Both the position numbers and the translations under genes were made by a program. Positions 23,690 through 34,514 of a stretch of DNA of 64,000 bases are shown here, piece by piece. Numbering within the stretch: position 1 is the stretch's first letter; each line of letters starts with the position of its first letter. The DNA comes from Zingiber officinale (Eukaryota; Streptophyta; Magnoliopsida; Zingiberales; Zingiberaceae), in the NCBI RefSeq assembly GCF_018446385.1, contig NC_055986.1, positions 26,646,302-26,710,301 of the forward strand, read 5' to 3'. The notes below the pieces were generated by a model. It searched no databases and had not been told where the DNA came from. It saw nothing but the letters and a program-made list of their open reading frames with translations.

Positions 23690-26277
23690 TGTTAGAGTGT
23701 ATACTAAAAGCCTAGCTTTTGGTATAAACATTTATCTAGAAATAAGAATCACATTGGTCAAATGTCTACATTTATGATAAATGTAGTTGTTCAATTAATT
23801 TATATTGTAGATAACATGGTGTGTGGTGTCACACGCAGAGGATCATGTTATCAGTACCTTATAAATTATAAACAGTAACTCACGACCATAATGGAAAGGA
23901 ACAAACCATTGGAAGGTCGTAGTGTAATTAGGTATTAGTTTATCTTAACTATATAATTACACTAGTACACTTAGAGTGTATTGAGTAGGACCATTAGAGG
24001 TCGTTTCTTTTATACTGACTTTATAAAGAAACAAAGACCTCAGTTATTATGGAAGTGTGTGCTCTTAATCCTAATATAATAACAAGCACATATATTTGAT
24101 ATTTATTTCTTTAATTTATCAATGAGTGAGATTTAGTTCGATGAATCAATAAGCCCGATAAGTTGGGAAATGATATCACTTATAGTGTGTATTGTTGATT
24201 ATAGAAGGAAACTGTGTCCTAGTGATCTAGGTTGAGAATGTCCTCAAGAGGAGCTCATAAGGATTGTCATGTTAAACCCTGCAGATGGACTTAGTCCGAC
24301 ATGACGATAAGGTTGAGTGGTACTACTCTTGGACTAAGATATTAATTAAATGAGTTGTCGATAACTCGCTTAATTAGTGGACATTTGACATCTTAAACAG
24401 GAGACTAACACACTCATAATAAGAAGGAGCCCAAAATGTAATTTGGGATTGGTGCGATAGTTCAATAATAGTTCTTTAGTAGAATGAATTATTGATGGAA
24501 TTAAGTTGTGTGTTCGGGGCGAACACGGGAAGCTTAATTTCATCGGGAGACCAAAACCAATTCCTCCTCTCGGTCCCTATCGTAGCCTCTTGTATATAGA
24601 GATTTATACCCACCACATACCCACCTTCTTACCCAACCAATAGGGGCCGGCCAAGCTAAGCTTGAAGCTCAAGCTTAGGGCCGGCCAAGCCTAAAGGTTG
24701 GCCTTAAGGTGGCTGGCCAATAGCTTGGAGCCCAAGTTTAGGTGGCCGGCCACATCATATTAAAAAGGATTTTTTATTAAAATTATTTCTTATGTGGATA
24801 TCATAGTTTTAAAAGAGAGTTTAAAAATTAAATCTTTCCTTTTAAAGCTTTCTACAAAAGATTAAGAAAAGATTTGAAATCTTTCCTTATTTGTAGATTG
24901 AAAGGAGATTTTATTTTTAAGAAAAACTTTCCTTTTTCACCATGATAATAATTTAAAAGAGAAGTTTAAAAATTAAATATTCTCTTTTATTAGTTTCTAC
25001 AAAAGATTAAGAAAAGATTTGATATCTTTCCTTATTTGTAGATTGAAAAGAGATTTTAATTTTTAGAGATAACTTTCCTTTTGGAAATTATCCACATGTT
25101 TAGAAGAAGAATTTTAATTTATAAAATTTCCTTTTTATTAACCAATCATGAAGGGATAAAAATTATTGGAGAAATTTTTATAAATTTCTAGAAATAAATT
25201 AGGAAGTTTTAATTCTTGTGTGAATTAAATTTTCCTTGTTTGGGGGAATTAGAAGTGGCCGGCCATTATTATTAAAAGAAGAAAATTATTTTTTAATTAA
25301 AATAATTTTTCTTTTTTATGACAAAAGAATTAAGGAATTTTTTATTAAAATTTCCTTATTTGTCAAGACCAAAGATTATAAAAGAGGGGGTAGAGGTGCC
25401 TTCAAGGGTGATCAACTCTATTATTCTTCTCCTCTCTTTTCCTCCTTGGTGGTCGGCCCTAGCTTCTTCCTCTTCTCTTCTTCTTATGGCCGGCGGCAAC
25501 CTCTCTTGGAGCTCTTGATGGTGGCCGGTTCTAGCTAGGAGAAGAAGGAGAGAAAGGTGGTTTTGTTTCTTGCATCCCTTGGAGCTTGGTGGTGGTGGCC
25601 GGACCTCTACTTCTCTTGGAGAATTGTGGTGGCCGAAACTTGCAAGGAAGAAGAAGGTGCTTGGTGGTTCTCATCTCGGAAGATCATTGCCCACACAACG
25701 TCCGAGGTTAGAAGAGGAATACGGTAGAAGATCAAGAGGTCTTTTTAGAAGGTATAACTAGTAATTTTTCCTTTCCGCATCGTGCTAGTTATTTATGAAA
25801 ATAATACCAAATACAAGAGGCTTACGATTCTAGTATTTCGAATATGTTTTTCGAAGTTGTGTTCTTTTATTTTTCTTTTCCTTGTGATTTGATTGTTCTT
25901 TTTGGTTGACCTAAAGTTATTTTAGGAAATTAAATATTAGCTTTCCATAAAAGGTTTTGTCTAGCCGGTGGTGGTTGTTCCCATATCCAAGAAGGTCATG
26001 TGCCTCGCCACGTCAGTACTGGGAACCAATTATGGAAATTAATATTTAATGGAATTAATAACTTAGGTGATTTGGATCAAACGTGTTAAGTTCCGCAAGA
26101 GATCCAAGTCTAAACCTTAAAGAACAAATAGATTAAGTTTTGGATCAAACGTGTTAAGTTCCGCAGGCGATCCAAAATTTAATTTAAAAGAACACATGGT
26201 AGATAGGAAAAGGTTCAAACCTTTGTACAAAATTTTTGTACAGTGGAACCTCTAGGTTTTCCGAGTAGCAACCAACA
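23690..26277 (+). repeat. Copia-1 right LTR
   Basis: 2588 bp, TGTTAG...CAACA. It contains several GGCCGGCC or GGCCGG words (about 24648, 24680, 24744, 25258, 25487 and 25523) and a TATATAGAG stretch near 24595. A diverged relative starts at 57788. Confidence 0.9.
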
Positions 26278-26282
26278 AAACC

Positions 26283-26799
26283 TATCCAGATAATCATCTG
26301 GATCGGTCAATCTGTTGTATGTCCTGATCGGTATAGTGTCTGGGCAGAGGGTCTTGTAAGATCTCCTCAAAGAACTGTTGGTTGATCCGTTCGGGCGATA
26401 CGTTGCTTCGAGGCGCCTTGACTTTTTATGCATCCCGAACGGAAGCATCATCTGAAGACAATCCCCGCTCTTGATTCGCCTGGGTTATTTTTGAGGGGGT
26501 TTGGAACAAGGCGCGATGAAAGGGGATCGGCGCGGGAGACGCTTCCCCCTGTGTGTCGGTAGGCCTTCTATTCTTCCCCCATACGGAGATTTACTTTGCT
26601 CGGTCTTCCTGCCCCGCTCGTCTACTGGCCGCCGATGTTGCAGGCTGCGGTGCTTACCGATTGGCTAACGCTTGTTGTTACTGCTCGATCATCTTTGTCG
26701 CTCGAGCTTGCACGAGCATGTCGAGCTCTTCCTGGGTGAGCATCGCGGTGGTGAGTCGTTCAGCGTCCTTCATCTTCTCTGCTCGGATGCAGGTTAAGT
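26283..26799 (-). pseudogene. Gypsy-1 gag N-terminal fragment
   Basis: On the minus strand, a start region with MKDAERLTT and EELDMLVQARA (about 26680-26790) is followed, after frame breaks, by LTDPDDYLDRF next to the Copia-1 target site. The same words occur in Gypsy-2 (42581 onward) and Gypsy-3 (TDPDDHLGKF). Several stops and frameshifts are present. Confidence 0.7.
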
Positions 26800-26817
26800 T
26801 CCCATAGACGGCGCTAA
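26800..26817 (-). other. Gypsy-1 primer-binding site
   Basis: On the minus strand TTAGCGCCGTCTATGGGA, a slightly mutated form of the TTGGCGCCGTCTGTGGGA-type site seen in the other two gypsy copies. Confidence 0.75.
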
Positions 26818-26820
26818 ATA

Positions 26821-27629
26821 TGATCCTGCCCGAAAGTCGAAGAGATGGAAAGCCGGGGATGTGGCGCTCCCGCTTACCGCTTGTAGACTCCGCTCGGACC
26901 TGCAACATAAACTACGTCAGTGCCGAGCCAGGGAACGGGTCCCCGACGTTGGCCCTTCGACACTCAAGTCAATCACCGACGATGAAGTAGAAGGCGGAGC
27001 AAAAATGCACAGTAGAGAGCACAGTGTCTCGCGTATTGCGTATCTCCGCCGATGGTTGGACCCCTCTTTATATAGAGCTCTTATAGCGCACGTGCACGCT
27101 CTCCAAGACGAGCACGCTTCCCAAAGTTTTTCCTGAAAAGACTTGTCAGTAAAGTGTCCCTGACACAGTACCGCAACGGGCCGAGCATATCTCTGAAGTG
27201 ACAGTGAAAACTTCCGCCGTACGATCTTCTGGTTGTCCATGCTCAGTGTCGGCGACACCAACTCTCATAAGGATGTCGATGGATATCAGAGGAAGTATAC
27301 TGCTAGGTCGAGCGGGTTGGCCGCTCGGCCGGAATTTCGCCACTCTTGTGTCTCATCCGGTCAGCCAAAACCTCGCTACTCCTATGCATGTGTCCGCTCA
27401 ACCGCAGTTTTGCTGTACTTGTGTCACGTCCGCTCGGCCAAAATTCTGCTCTATCAATGTCGAGTCTTGCTGCCTGGTCGAACGGGATAGTCGCTCGACA
27501 GAAGTTGAACTCTATCAATGCTAGCCCTGCTGCCTCGCCGAGCGGGGAAGCTACTCGGTTCAACTTCTGCACATCATCTCCATTGAACGTCAGTCGTTTG
27601 ACTCCTCCCCCGTGTCGAACGCGGGATCA
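26821..27629 (-). repeat. Gypsy-1 5' LTR
   Basis: About 809 bp, ending GGATCA before the primer site and probably starting TGATCCCGCG at 27629, as Gypsy-3 starts TGATCCGAC. A minus-strand TATATAAA lies at 27067-27074. The outer boundary is uncertain by some 40 bp because the other LTR is outside the window and similar GC-rich sequence continues to about 27680. Confidence 0.7.
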
Positions 27630-28244
27630 GACCGGAACCTTCTTCCTCTGATCGGTGCATGGTCATCCGATCGACCTCCATGGCATCGTTAATGTTTTTT
27701 TCCTTCCCAATTATGTGTAATACTATTCTTAAATATATATATATTGTTCGTAAAATACATCCTAAATTTTCAAATCGACTGCTAACACACTGGCTATGGA
27801 AGCAAGGGCAAATGTGTGCGTGTTTTGCCTGTGTATGGTGATCAAAGCTATTCCTTGTTTAGTTCTCAGGCTCTCGGGCCATGGCGCCAGAACTGCAGAA
27901 TAAGAGGTTTGCCTACTTGACGGTAGATGCCAAGTTGAAAACTTGTGCCCAGTTCGAAATAGACGATGAAAAAAGAAACATGCAAAAACCCTCCATGCCA
28001 AAGCGAAATGAAGCCATGCACTCTCTAGAAAGATGGGAATAAAAAGTGCATTTTGACCCTCTGTATTCCTTTTGTTGGCTGGTAGTAAGCATTGATTGCT
28101 ATCACTCAAGTCCCTAGTGACAGAAGTTCCTTCCTTTATGTATTCTGTTGTCTAACTTATCAACTCCATGAAACAAGCTCCATAAATTATGTTCTTCTGC
28201 CTCGAGATCATGACCGTTATCAGTTCCCTCTACTGAAACACCAG
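27630..28244. other. Space between Gypsy-1 and the G3BP-like gene, with its probable 3' UTR
   Basis: After about 27680 the base composition changes from GC-rich retrotransposon to AT-rich DNA with a short TA run near 27737. The part nearest 28245 must carry the 3' UTR and polyadenylation site of the minus-strand gene, but I cannot place the site. No independent gene is visible. Confidence 0.5.
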
Positions 28245-30461
28245 CTACCATCGTTCGCCTTTCTCTCTCTTTTCGTAGTTCTGGTGTGCACCTCTGCTGC
28301 TAGCGAACTTGCCTTTATTGTTAACTGCAGAAATAAAACACTAGTTTAGAACGATACACAACGGCAAGCAGTCTTCTCGTTGGAGAAATGAAGTGGTCTT
28401 ATGATGAAGCATTAGAAACATAGATCACTATAATCGGCCCACAAAAGAAAAGGTTTAGCAATACTTGCCTCCTGAATGAAGAATCTTCTTTCTATGGACA
28501 TAAACTATATGGTCAGCCATAGTAATTGGAGAAGCCTGAAGTGATGAGAGAAACAAATTAACACGTCATATTCAAAGAAAGCTCATACAACATAGAACAG
28601 GGACCTAGACGGGTGCATCTATTTCGAAGAGATAAGTAAACCCGAAAGGTTGAGGCAAAGGGGTGTCTCAACAAACTTAAAAAGATGCAATCCAGATTGT
28701 TGTACAGACGATCTTGCTGTAGTGAGTTACTGCCGAGACAGTGTGTTTACCATCCAAAAGAGAGAAACTACATCAACAATCTTAAAATTTCAATAACAGA
28801 TGAAAGTATGTGAAGTTTACCTCTATTGCCCGCTGGACAGCATCCGAGAACTTAAACTCCACGAAACCAAAGCAAGAATTTTGAAACTGTCATTTTGATG
28901 AAAATGCAAAACCATAAAATTGTGAGATTACTCAAATGAAATAAATGAAGAAGCAATTTACAAATCAGTGAATGAAAAACAAAAGAGAGAGAGAGAAAGA
29001 ATAAAAGCAACCTTATAGCGTTTGATTTGTATTCCACCAGGCTTTATCGGACCAAACCTCTTGAACTCTTCTTCAACTTGAGCAGGTGTTACATCAAATG
29101 GTAAATAATTCAAATATAATGAATAAGCATCATCTGTAAGCAGCAGAATAAGTTTAAATGATTATGTAATCAAACTGCAGAGCATTGTAAAAAACTTGAT
29201 GTGTAGTACATTGTGCCTTCTGGAATTTTTTTCTTTCAGAACCAATCGATCCAGAAATAGGGCCACGAGAAGCTGGATGACCTGAAGCAGGACACCATGC
29301 TGGAGCAGATTCTGAAGCAGTATCCTTCATGACTTTGACCTGTATACATCAAGTCATTCTGCTCTTTTACAGTTTTAATGAACATGAGCAGAACTAACAA
29401 ATTACATGCATCTTTTCAAGATCAACACTTACTACTGAAGCGTAAGATTTTTTGAGATTCTCCTCGTGGTCACTTTTAGTCTCCGATTTAACCAGCAGAG
29501 GTGGAAAGCCATCGGCAGTTACATCAATCACATTACCTGGTTCTTCTTCCTTCCAAGCTGAGCTCTCTCCGTTGTTCAGAGGACCACTGTCTCTGTTCAT
29601 TTCGTCGCTCGTTTCATCCGTACGATGTGAATCTTTATCTTGGGAAGCTTCGGTATAAAAGAAAGATCACCACATAAGCCAACACGATGATCAAGAGCTT
29701 GGCCGATATAAACCTGAAATTTAATCGATGCGCAGGAAAGATACCATTTTCAGGCTGAGGAGATGATCTAGAATCATTGAATGAACTATCCGGATGGCTT
29801 TCTGCCCCATACATAAGCATGTCATTCAGGACATAAAAGCCTGTTTCATGTGGAGCAAGGAAAAATGACTGGTTGAACTCCCTCTTGGAATTGTCTTCTT
29901 CCCTGGTGAGAAACCCTGTCACGAAGACCATCACTCCACCATCGAGCGAGTCCTGGCAGTTCACCCCTTTTATCTCCTCGATGCTGAAGTCCATGGACAG
30001 TATATTCTCGCGTATTCCCTGTTTTCCAAGGATCAAACAATTTTTTTTTTTTTTTTGAAAAATCAACATCGGGACACGTAACGTTCTCTTTTTGAAAAAC
30101 ATACAACCGTTTCAAATACCCACATCGATGGTGGTGACGGAGGTAACGTTGCCATGGCCATCGGGACGACCAAGTCTGCTCCTTTCCTGGTAAAACCGAT
30201 GAACTAACTCCGGAGAATTGCGGACGTAATTGTAATACTGATCCACAAACGTTTCCCCAACCTAATAAAATCCACAAGTTTCTCAAAGATCGACGATCGA
30301 TTACAATCGGAAAACCTCGATAAATCAACAACTAAAGCCGAAAAAAAAGGGTTCGACCCTTATCGCATTGGAAGAGGGATGAATCCGAATCGAAGGGAAG
30401 AAAGCATTACTATCTGCGCGTAGCGAAGAGATTCGGCAGCGCTGGAAGGCCGGACCGCCAT
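28245..30461 (-). CDS. G3BP-like protein: NTF2-like domain plus RRM
   Basis: Nine coding exons: 30461-30411, 30261-30124, 30018-29745, 29647-29433, 29339-29210, 29133-29012, 28886-28821, 28535-28469, 28324-28245. They sum to 1143 bp, 380 residues, with all phases matching. Residues about 13-130 form an NTF2-like domain (GETFVDQYYNY, SPELVHRFYQ, FFLAPHETGFYVLND). A Ser/Glu-rich linker follows. An RRM spans about 273-345, with RNP2-like YLNYLPF and RNP1-like CFGFVEF. The basic tail with RG and KREKGERW resembles the RGG end of the family. Family knowledge: plant G3BP proteins bind RNA, join stress granules and influence immunity. This protein is shorter than the roughly 450 residues usual for Arabidopsis members. 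The last intron (28468-28325) has a GC-AG boundary (AG|GCAAGT); reading through it instead would stop four codons later. Exon boundaries are inferred from splice signals and phase. Confidence 0.85.
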
Positions 30462-30645
30462 CTGGTGAACGGAACTGCGAGATGCGTCGGCGATCTAAGC
30501 CAGATCGAACGGGAAGGATGGCGGCGGGGAAAACCCTCGGAAAGGTTCACCAGAAAAGGAAGGGGTAGGAGAGGCGACGCGACTCGCAGCACCAGTCTCG
30601 AATTCTAGCGCGGCCGCCGAGAGCGAAGTGGGGAGAGATATTGCC

Positions 30646-30652
30646 TTTTATA
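30646..30652 (-). promoter_or_regulatory. Probable TATA box of the G3BP-like gene
   Basis: TATAAAA on the minus strand, about 185 bp upstream of the start codon, in a GC-rich stretch consistent with a 5' leader of about 150 bp. Confidence 0.5.
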
Positions 30653-31133
30653 GACACACCCCTACGGGGAAGGCGGACCCCTCCACGTAAGCAAGGGAAA
30701 GATATGGTGCGCCACACCGGACACAGTTTTACTCCCAGGGTGGATAATAACGTGCAAGCAAAGATTCCCAGTGCCTGATACCGGACACGGTTTTTAACAG
30801 GGCTGGCCAATTGGCTGCCTGGCTGTTCCGCCGATGGAGCTGATTGAAACCTCGCCAAAAATAACTATTTATTTAGCATTATAAATGAATAAGTGTACAT
30901 TTTGTGCCATATAAATAGAAACTTTTTAAAGGAAAAATTAAAATATAATTTATCTATATCTAGATTTTAGAGATTGAATTTTGATCCTTTTATTTATTTT
31001 TGAAAATATTTTATCCTTATAAAAAAATTTATTAGCTTCCATTTTATGTTTGATATATTTACACGTCGTCGTGGTAAATGTGTTTCTATTTTTTATTTTT
31101 TATACTAAGCCAAGCGGTGATGATATTTACTAT

Positions 31134-31274
31134 TTTTTATACCTATTAAATATTTTACAATAAAAATATAATTTATATAAATAATTAATGATATAATTTT
31201 ATTAGATTTTAATTAAGTATATTTAAATTATCCTAACTATATTTTTATATCTATTAAATATTTTAAAATAAAAA

Positions 31275-31310
<36 letters not shown>

Positions 31311-31370
31311 GGGATAATTTTATTAGGTTTTAATTAAGTGTATTTAAAGTATCTCAATCATAATTAGGAG
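31134..31370. repeat. 108 bp tandem duplication with TA expansion in one copy
   Basis: TTTTTATA(C/T)CTATTAAATATTTT begins at 31134 and again at 31242. Both copies continue into ATAATTTTATTAG(A/G)TTTTAATTAAGT. The second carries an expanded TA run of about 30 bp. Confidence 0.75.
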
Positions 31371-31543
31371 TTGAATAAAATTATTAATATGAAGTTATTT
31401 AATTAAATCATAACTTTTAATTTATCCACGTACCCTATTTTGGTCGGACAATAAATTTGACGTGTCATCGAGATCGCGCAATGCGTCCGGACTCATTCTT
31501 AGGCTTGGGCGATACCTCGCCAATCATCTGGCTAGATTGATGT

Positions 31544-31619
31544 GTCCAGGCTCGACCAACGAGTCAAGGCTCGATTGACGCATCTAAGCTCAATCGGCAC
31601 GTCTAGGCTTGACTGACTT
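31544..31619. repeat. 19 bp degenerate tandem repeat, four copies
   Basis: Four adjacent 19 bp units of the type GTC(C/A)AGGCTCGA(C/T)(C/T)(A/G)ACG, strictly 19 bp long with substitutions only. Looser relatives (GGGCTCAGGCGAC, GGGCCCGAGCAAC) continue to about 31720. Confidence 0.7.
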
Positions 31620-32498
31620 GTCTGAATTTATCGTCGGGCTCAGGCGACATGTTCGGACGCGTCGTAGGGCCCGAGCAACTTATTCAAGCCCATAATCGGG
31701 CTCAGACAATACTTCTGAGATAGCACGATGCATTTATACTCATCGGGCTAGGTGACTATCTAGATGAATCATAGTGATAAAACGACGATAGTGACAGCGA
31801 CGATAAAGATGGAAATTCCAAGCACGACGATGACAAAAAGGAGATGAGTTACCATCTAAAGTATAGTATCAAAAAAGATGATGCGATTGATGTTTGTCTC
31901 CCTCCTCCCACTTCGGCCATATTTAAAATACTGTTTTTTTTTCTTTGTAACAGTCGAAGTTTTTTTAAAATATATATATATATATATATATAATATTATA
32001 AGTTAAGACTTTGCTAATTTAAAATTACGTCGGTGGTAAATATAACACAGCTTCCTTATAAATTGTTTAATAACTCGAGTATTCATATCATTTAAGAAAT
32101 TAATTTTTCCCATTTTTGAACAAAATTTAAAATTAATTTATCACAAAACATACCATTTTTACAAAAAAAATAAAATAATGATCTTAAATGTAATTTAAAA
32201 TTTACTTATAAAATTTTGGGATTAAATTCCTTTTGAAAGATTTGGTTAAAAAAAATCAAGTTTTAAAATTTTCAGTATTTTTTAATTTTATCAAAAATAA
32301 TTCATTATTTAAGAAATTAATTAAATTAATAATAGTTCATAAAAATGACGATTTATAAAAAGATGTCACTGTCCTACTTAGGTTAAAATTGTCCTAGATG
32401 TGAAAAAATAATATATTTTAAATTAAATTTGTATATATTTTATTTTATTAGTTTCTTAGAAGAATAAATTAATTTGGATGATTTTTTATTTTGGCAAT

Positions 32499-32540
<42 letters not shown>

Positions 32541-32689
32541 GAAATTCCAAAATTGGAGGGAGCAAAATGGTAACTAATGTCAGTTTGGTAACTCGATGAA
32601 AATCCGTACCGAATACGGGCCGGAATTTAACGCAGCCGGTTCGGTTAAGTCGCAAATGATTGGGGGCAAAAGCGTAATGTTGCAAGTTG

Positions 32690-32843
32690 GGAGAGGGGCG
32701 TGAACAAAGAGGCACACAAAGCGTACGTTGTTCTTCTCTCCCCATCCTTTCAGGCTTTGCTTTCAACCCCACGACACACAAACTAACACAACCCGAGATG
32801 AAGCGAATACACAAGAGTTGATCGAACCCAAGGCGAAGGCGAA

Positions 32844-32874
<31 letters not shown>

Positions 32875-34514
32875 AAAGGTGGTGGATGCGGCCCTGACTT
32901 CTCCCCGCCACCTCCTCGGCCTTCATCCTCCTCGCCTCCCCCTCCCTCCGCGACGGTGGCGGGCGCCGCCCGGTACGCGACCATCTCCTACCCTCCTTAA
33001 TTCCACCTTGTGAAATTTCTTTTTCTATTCGCCTCTGGCGGTTTCGATGTTTGCTTCCGGGTTCGTACATGGCTTGTGGACTTGGGTGGAGGCGCTTCGG
33101 GTTGTTTGGTTGGTCGCCACCTTGGTGTCTGGTTTTGGTTGGAACTTGATTTATTTCGACGGGCGCTGGGGGGGATGGGATCATGCGTGAAATGGAGGTT
33201 GGGGATTTGGGTCGTCGGGGGTACTTCGTTGACTCTGCGGTCAGAGTTGCTGCTATTGGTGCGTGTTAGTGATTGGGGAGTACATGGATGACTGGAAACT
33301 TGTCTCGTGAGCGAAGCTTCAATTTTTGTTTCTTATTGGTTTTGGAGGTTGTAATCTGGCTACCATGTTATATTTTAGTTTCTTTGAAGCTGGCGTTCTC
33401 GGTAATCTAAAGTTCTCGATGACCAGTCCCTGTTCTAGGAGGGAAGGAGTCAAACCAATGCTAATTTTTGCACTTGTGAGACTATATTATCACTAGTGTA
33501 AGCAACTGAAGCGAGGCTCAGTCATGGTCATCAAATCTGCTCACTTTGATGGGTTTTCCTGACTCGTCTACATGTAGTTCTGTTAGAAGCAATATGCAAA
33601 AGTGCTTTACGTGGCTGCTGTTATATCATTCCAAAAGATTGTGAATTTCAAATTCTCTGGTTTTGTTTGCCTCTGTTCAGTTGCGACTGACGCTCACATC
33701 TTCACGCAACAAACTATTTAGAAGTACTATTCAAATCATGAGAACAAATTCATGTTGATCTAACTGAAGCACCAATGGGAAATGACGAAACCGCAGGAGA
33801 AGAGTTTTTCTCAATTCATGATCTCAAGATCTCTATTCCTCTGGATGATGATATTGGTTGCACGAGAATTGAAATTATAATGTCTCTGACTTGGTGGAAA
33901 ACTAGTTTGTTCCTCATCAATCCTTGCAGGCCTTGATAGGAAGGAGATCAAAGCTGGACTTTATGTAATTATGCAACTATACTAATCAGATTGACAAAAG
34001 AAAAAAACACTTACCTAGGAGGCCTTTTAGGAAATTCTCTTCACCATCTTATTAGTTACTGGTCTTCATTTTTGTATTAAGCACCATTTGGGAGACAAAA
34101 TATATAATAGGAAAGAGTTGAACAACTCATGATCGTCAGGATCTCTTTTCCTCAGATTACTGTATCATTTGAGGCTTTGAGCTGAGGACTGAGCTAATAT
34201 AGGTCTCTGAATGATAGTCAAGCTAATTTATAACTCATGATAAGGAGAAGAAAGTTGGTAGAGACGTAAACTATGCAATTACACTTACTGAGACACAAAA
34301 AATGCTTAATCAGGTAGCTTTTCAAGGAGTTTTCTTCACTGGCCTTACAGTTACTGGTCTATTAGTTAACCAACTTTGAAGTAAATAAATATTATTGTAT
34401 TGCTTTCTTTGGTGCAATTTTACTTTTCCATTATCTTTTATGATACTGTTGAAAAACATTCCCTTTTTTTTGTTTGTTAATTTGTCTTTATCATTGTTAG
34501 CAGAGTAATCAGCC
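32690..34514 (+). other. Probable 5' leader and leader intron of the Soloist-type gene
   Basis: A GC-rich CpG-containing stretch starts near 32700, with GGCGAC/GGCGAA hexamers at about 32833-32876, and ends at a plausible donor (CCCG|GTACGC, about 32971). An acceptor CAG at 34501-34503 lies 11 bp before the ATG. This implies a leader intron of about 1.5 kb. Open frames at 32728-33000 and 33010-33291 have no recognisable similarity and are treated as leader or intron. Confidence 0.45.

Larger units (their letters stand above)
16602..26277 (+). mobile_element. Copia-1: decayed Ty1/copia retrotransposon with long LTRs
   Basis: TGTTAGAGTG...CAACCAACA, flanked by AAACC at 16597-16601 and 26278-26282. 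LTRs of 2561 and 2588 bp enclose a 4.5 kb interior with an initiator-Met-type primer site and a purine tract. Protease-end, integrase, reverse transcriptase and RNase H traces are present in the order of copia pol, but all frames are interrupted. It inserted into Gypsy-1 gag. Confidence 0.9.
1..27629 (-). mobile_element. Gypsy-1: Ty3/gypsy Tat-type retrotransposon, split and truncated by the window edge
   Basis: Three minus-strand pieces (1-533, 15460-16596 and 26283-27629) line up in order with LTR, primer site, gag and protease of the plus-strand element at 59678-64000. The gaps between them are exactly two TG...CA elements flanked by 5 bp duplications (GGATC at 534-538/15455-15459; AAACC at 16597-16601/26278-26282). 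The element's 5' end is at about 27629; reverse transcriptase, integrase and the 3' LTR lie beyond the left edge. All coding pieces contain stops or frameshifts, so this copy is dead. The Tat assignment is by similarity to the better preserved Gypsy-3 copy. Confidence 0.82.
30860..32690. other. AT-rich intergenic region between divergent genes
   Basis: No coding sequence is visible. It contains TA runs near 31280-31310, 31970-31993 and 32503-32540, a 108 bp duplication (31134-31370) and an isolated GC-rich island near 31430-31760 with 19 bp repeats. Both genes point away from it, so it holds the upstream regions of both. Confidence 0.6.

Noticed and set aside
26553..27651. Overlapping open frames on both strands around 26.5-27.6 kb
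   Set aside because: They fall in the Gypsy-1 LTR and gag start; the plus-strand frames have no domain and the minus-strand words match gypsy gag.
28457..28468. Stop codon just after exon 8 as the real end of the G3BP-like protein
   Set aside because: Possible, but the GC-AG alternative keeps phase and yields a family-like RG/basic tail; kept as an isoform hypothesis only.
32440..33291. Several open frames around the GC-rich start of the Soloist gene
   Set aside because: They are low-complexity or repeat-encoded, overlap on both strands and lack recognisable domains; a leader exon explains the composition better.
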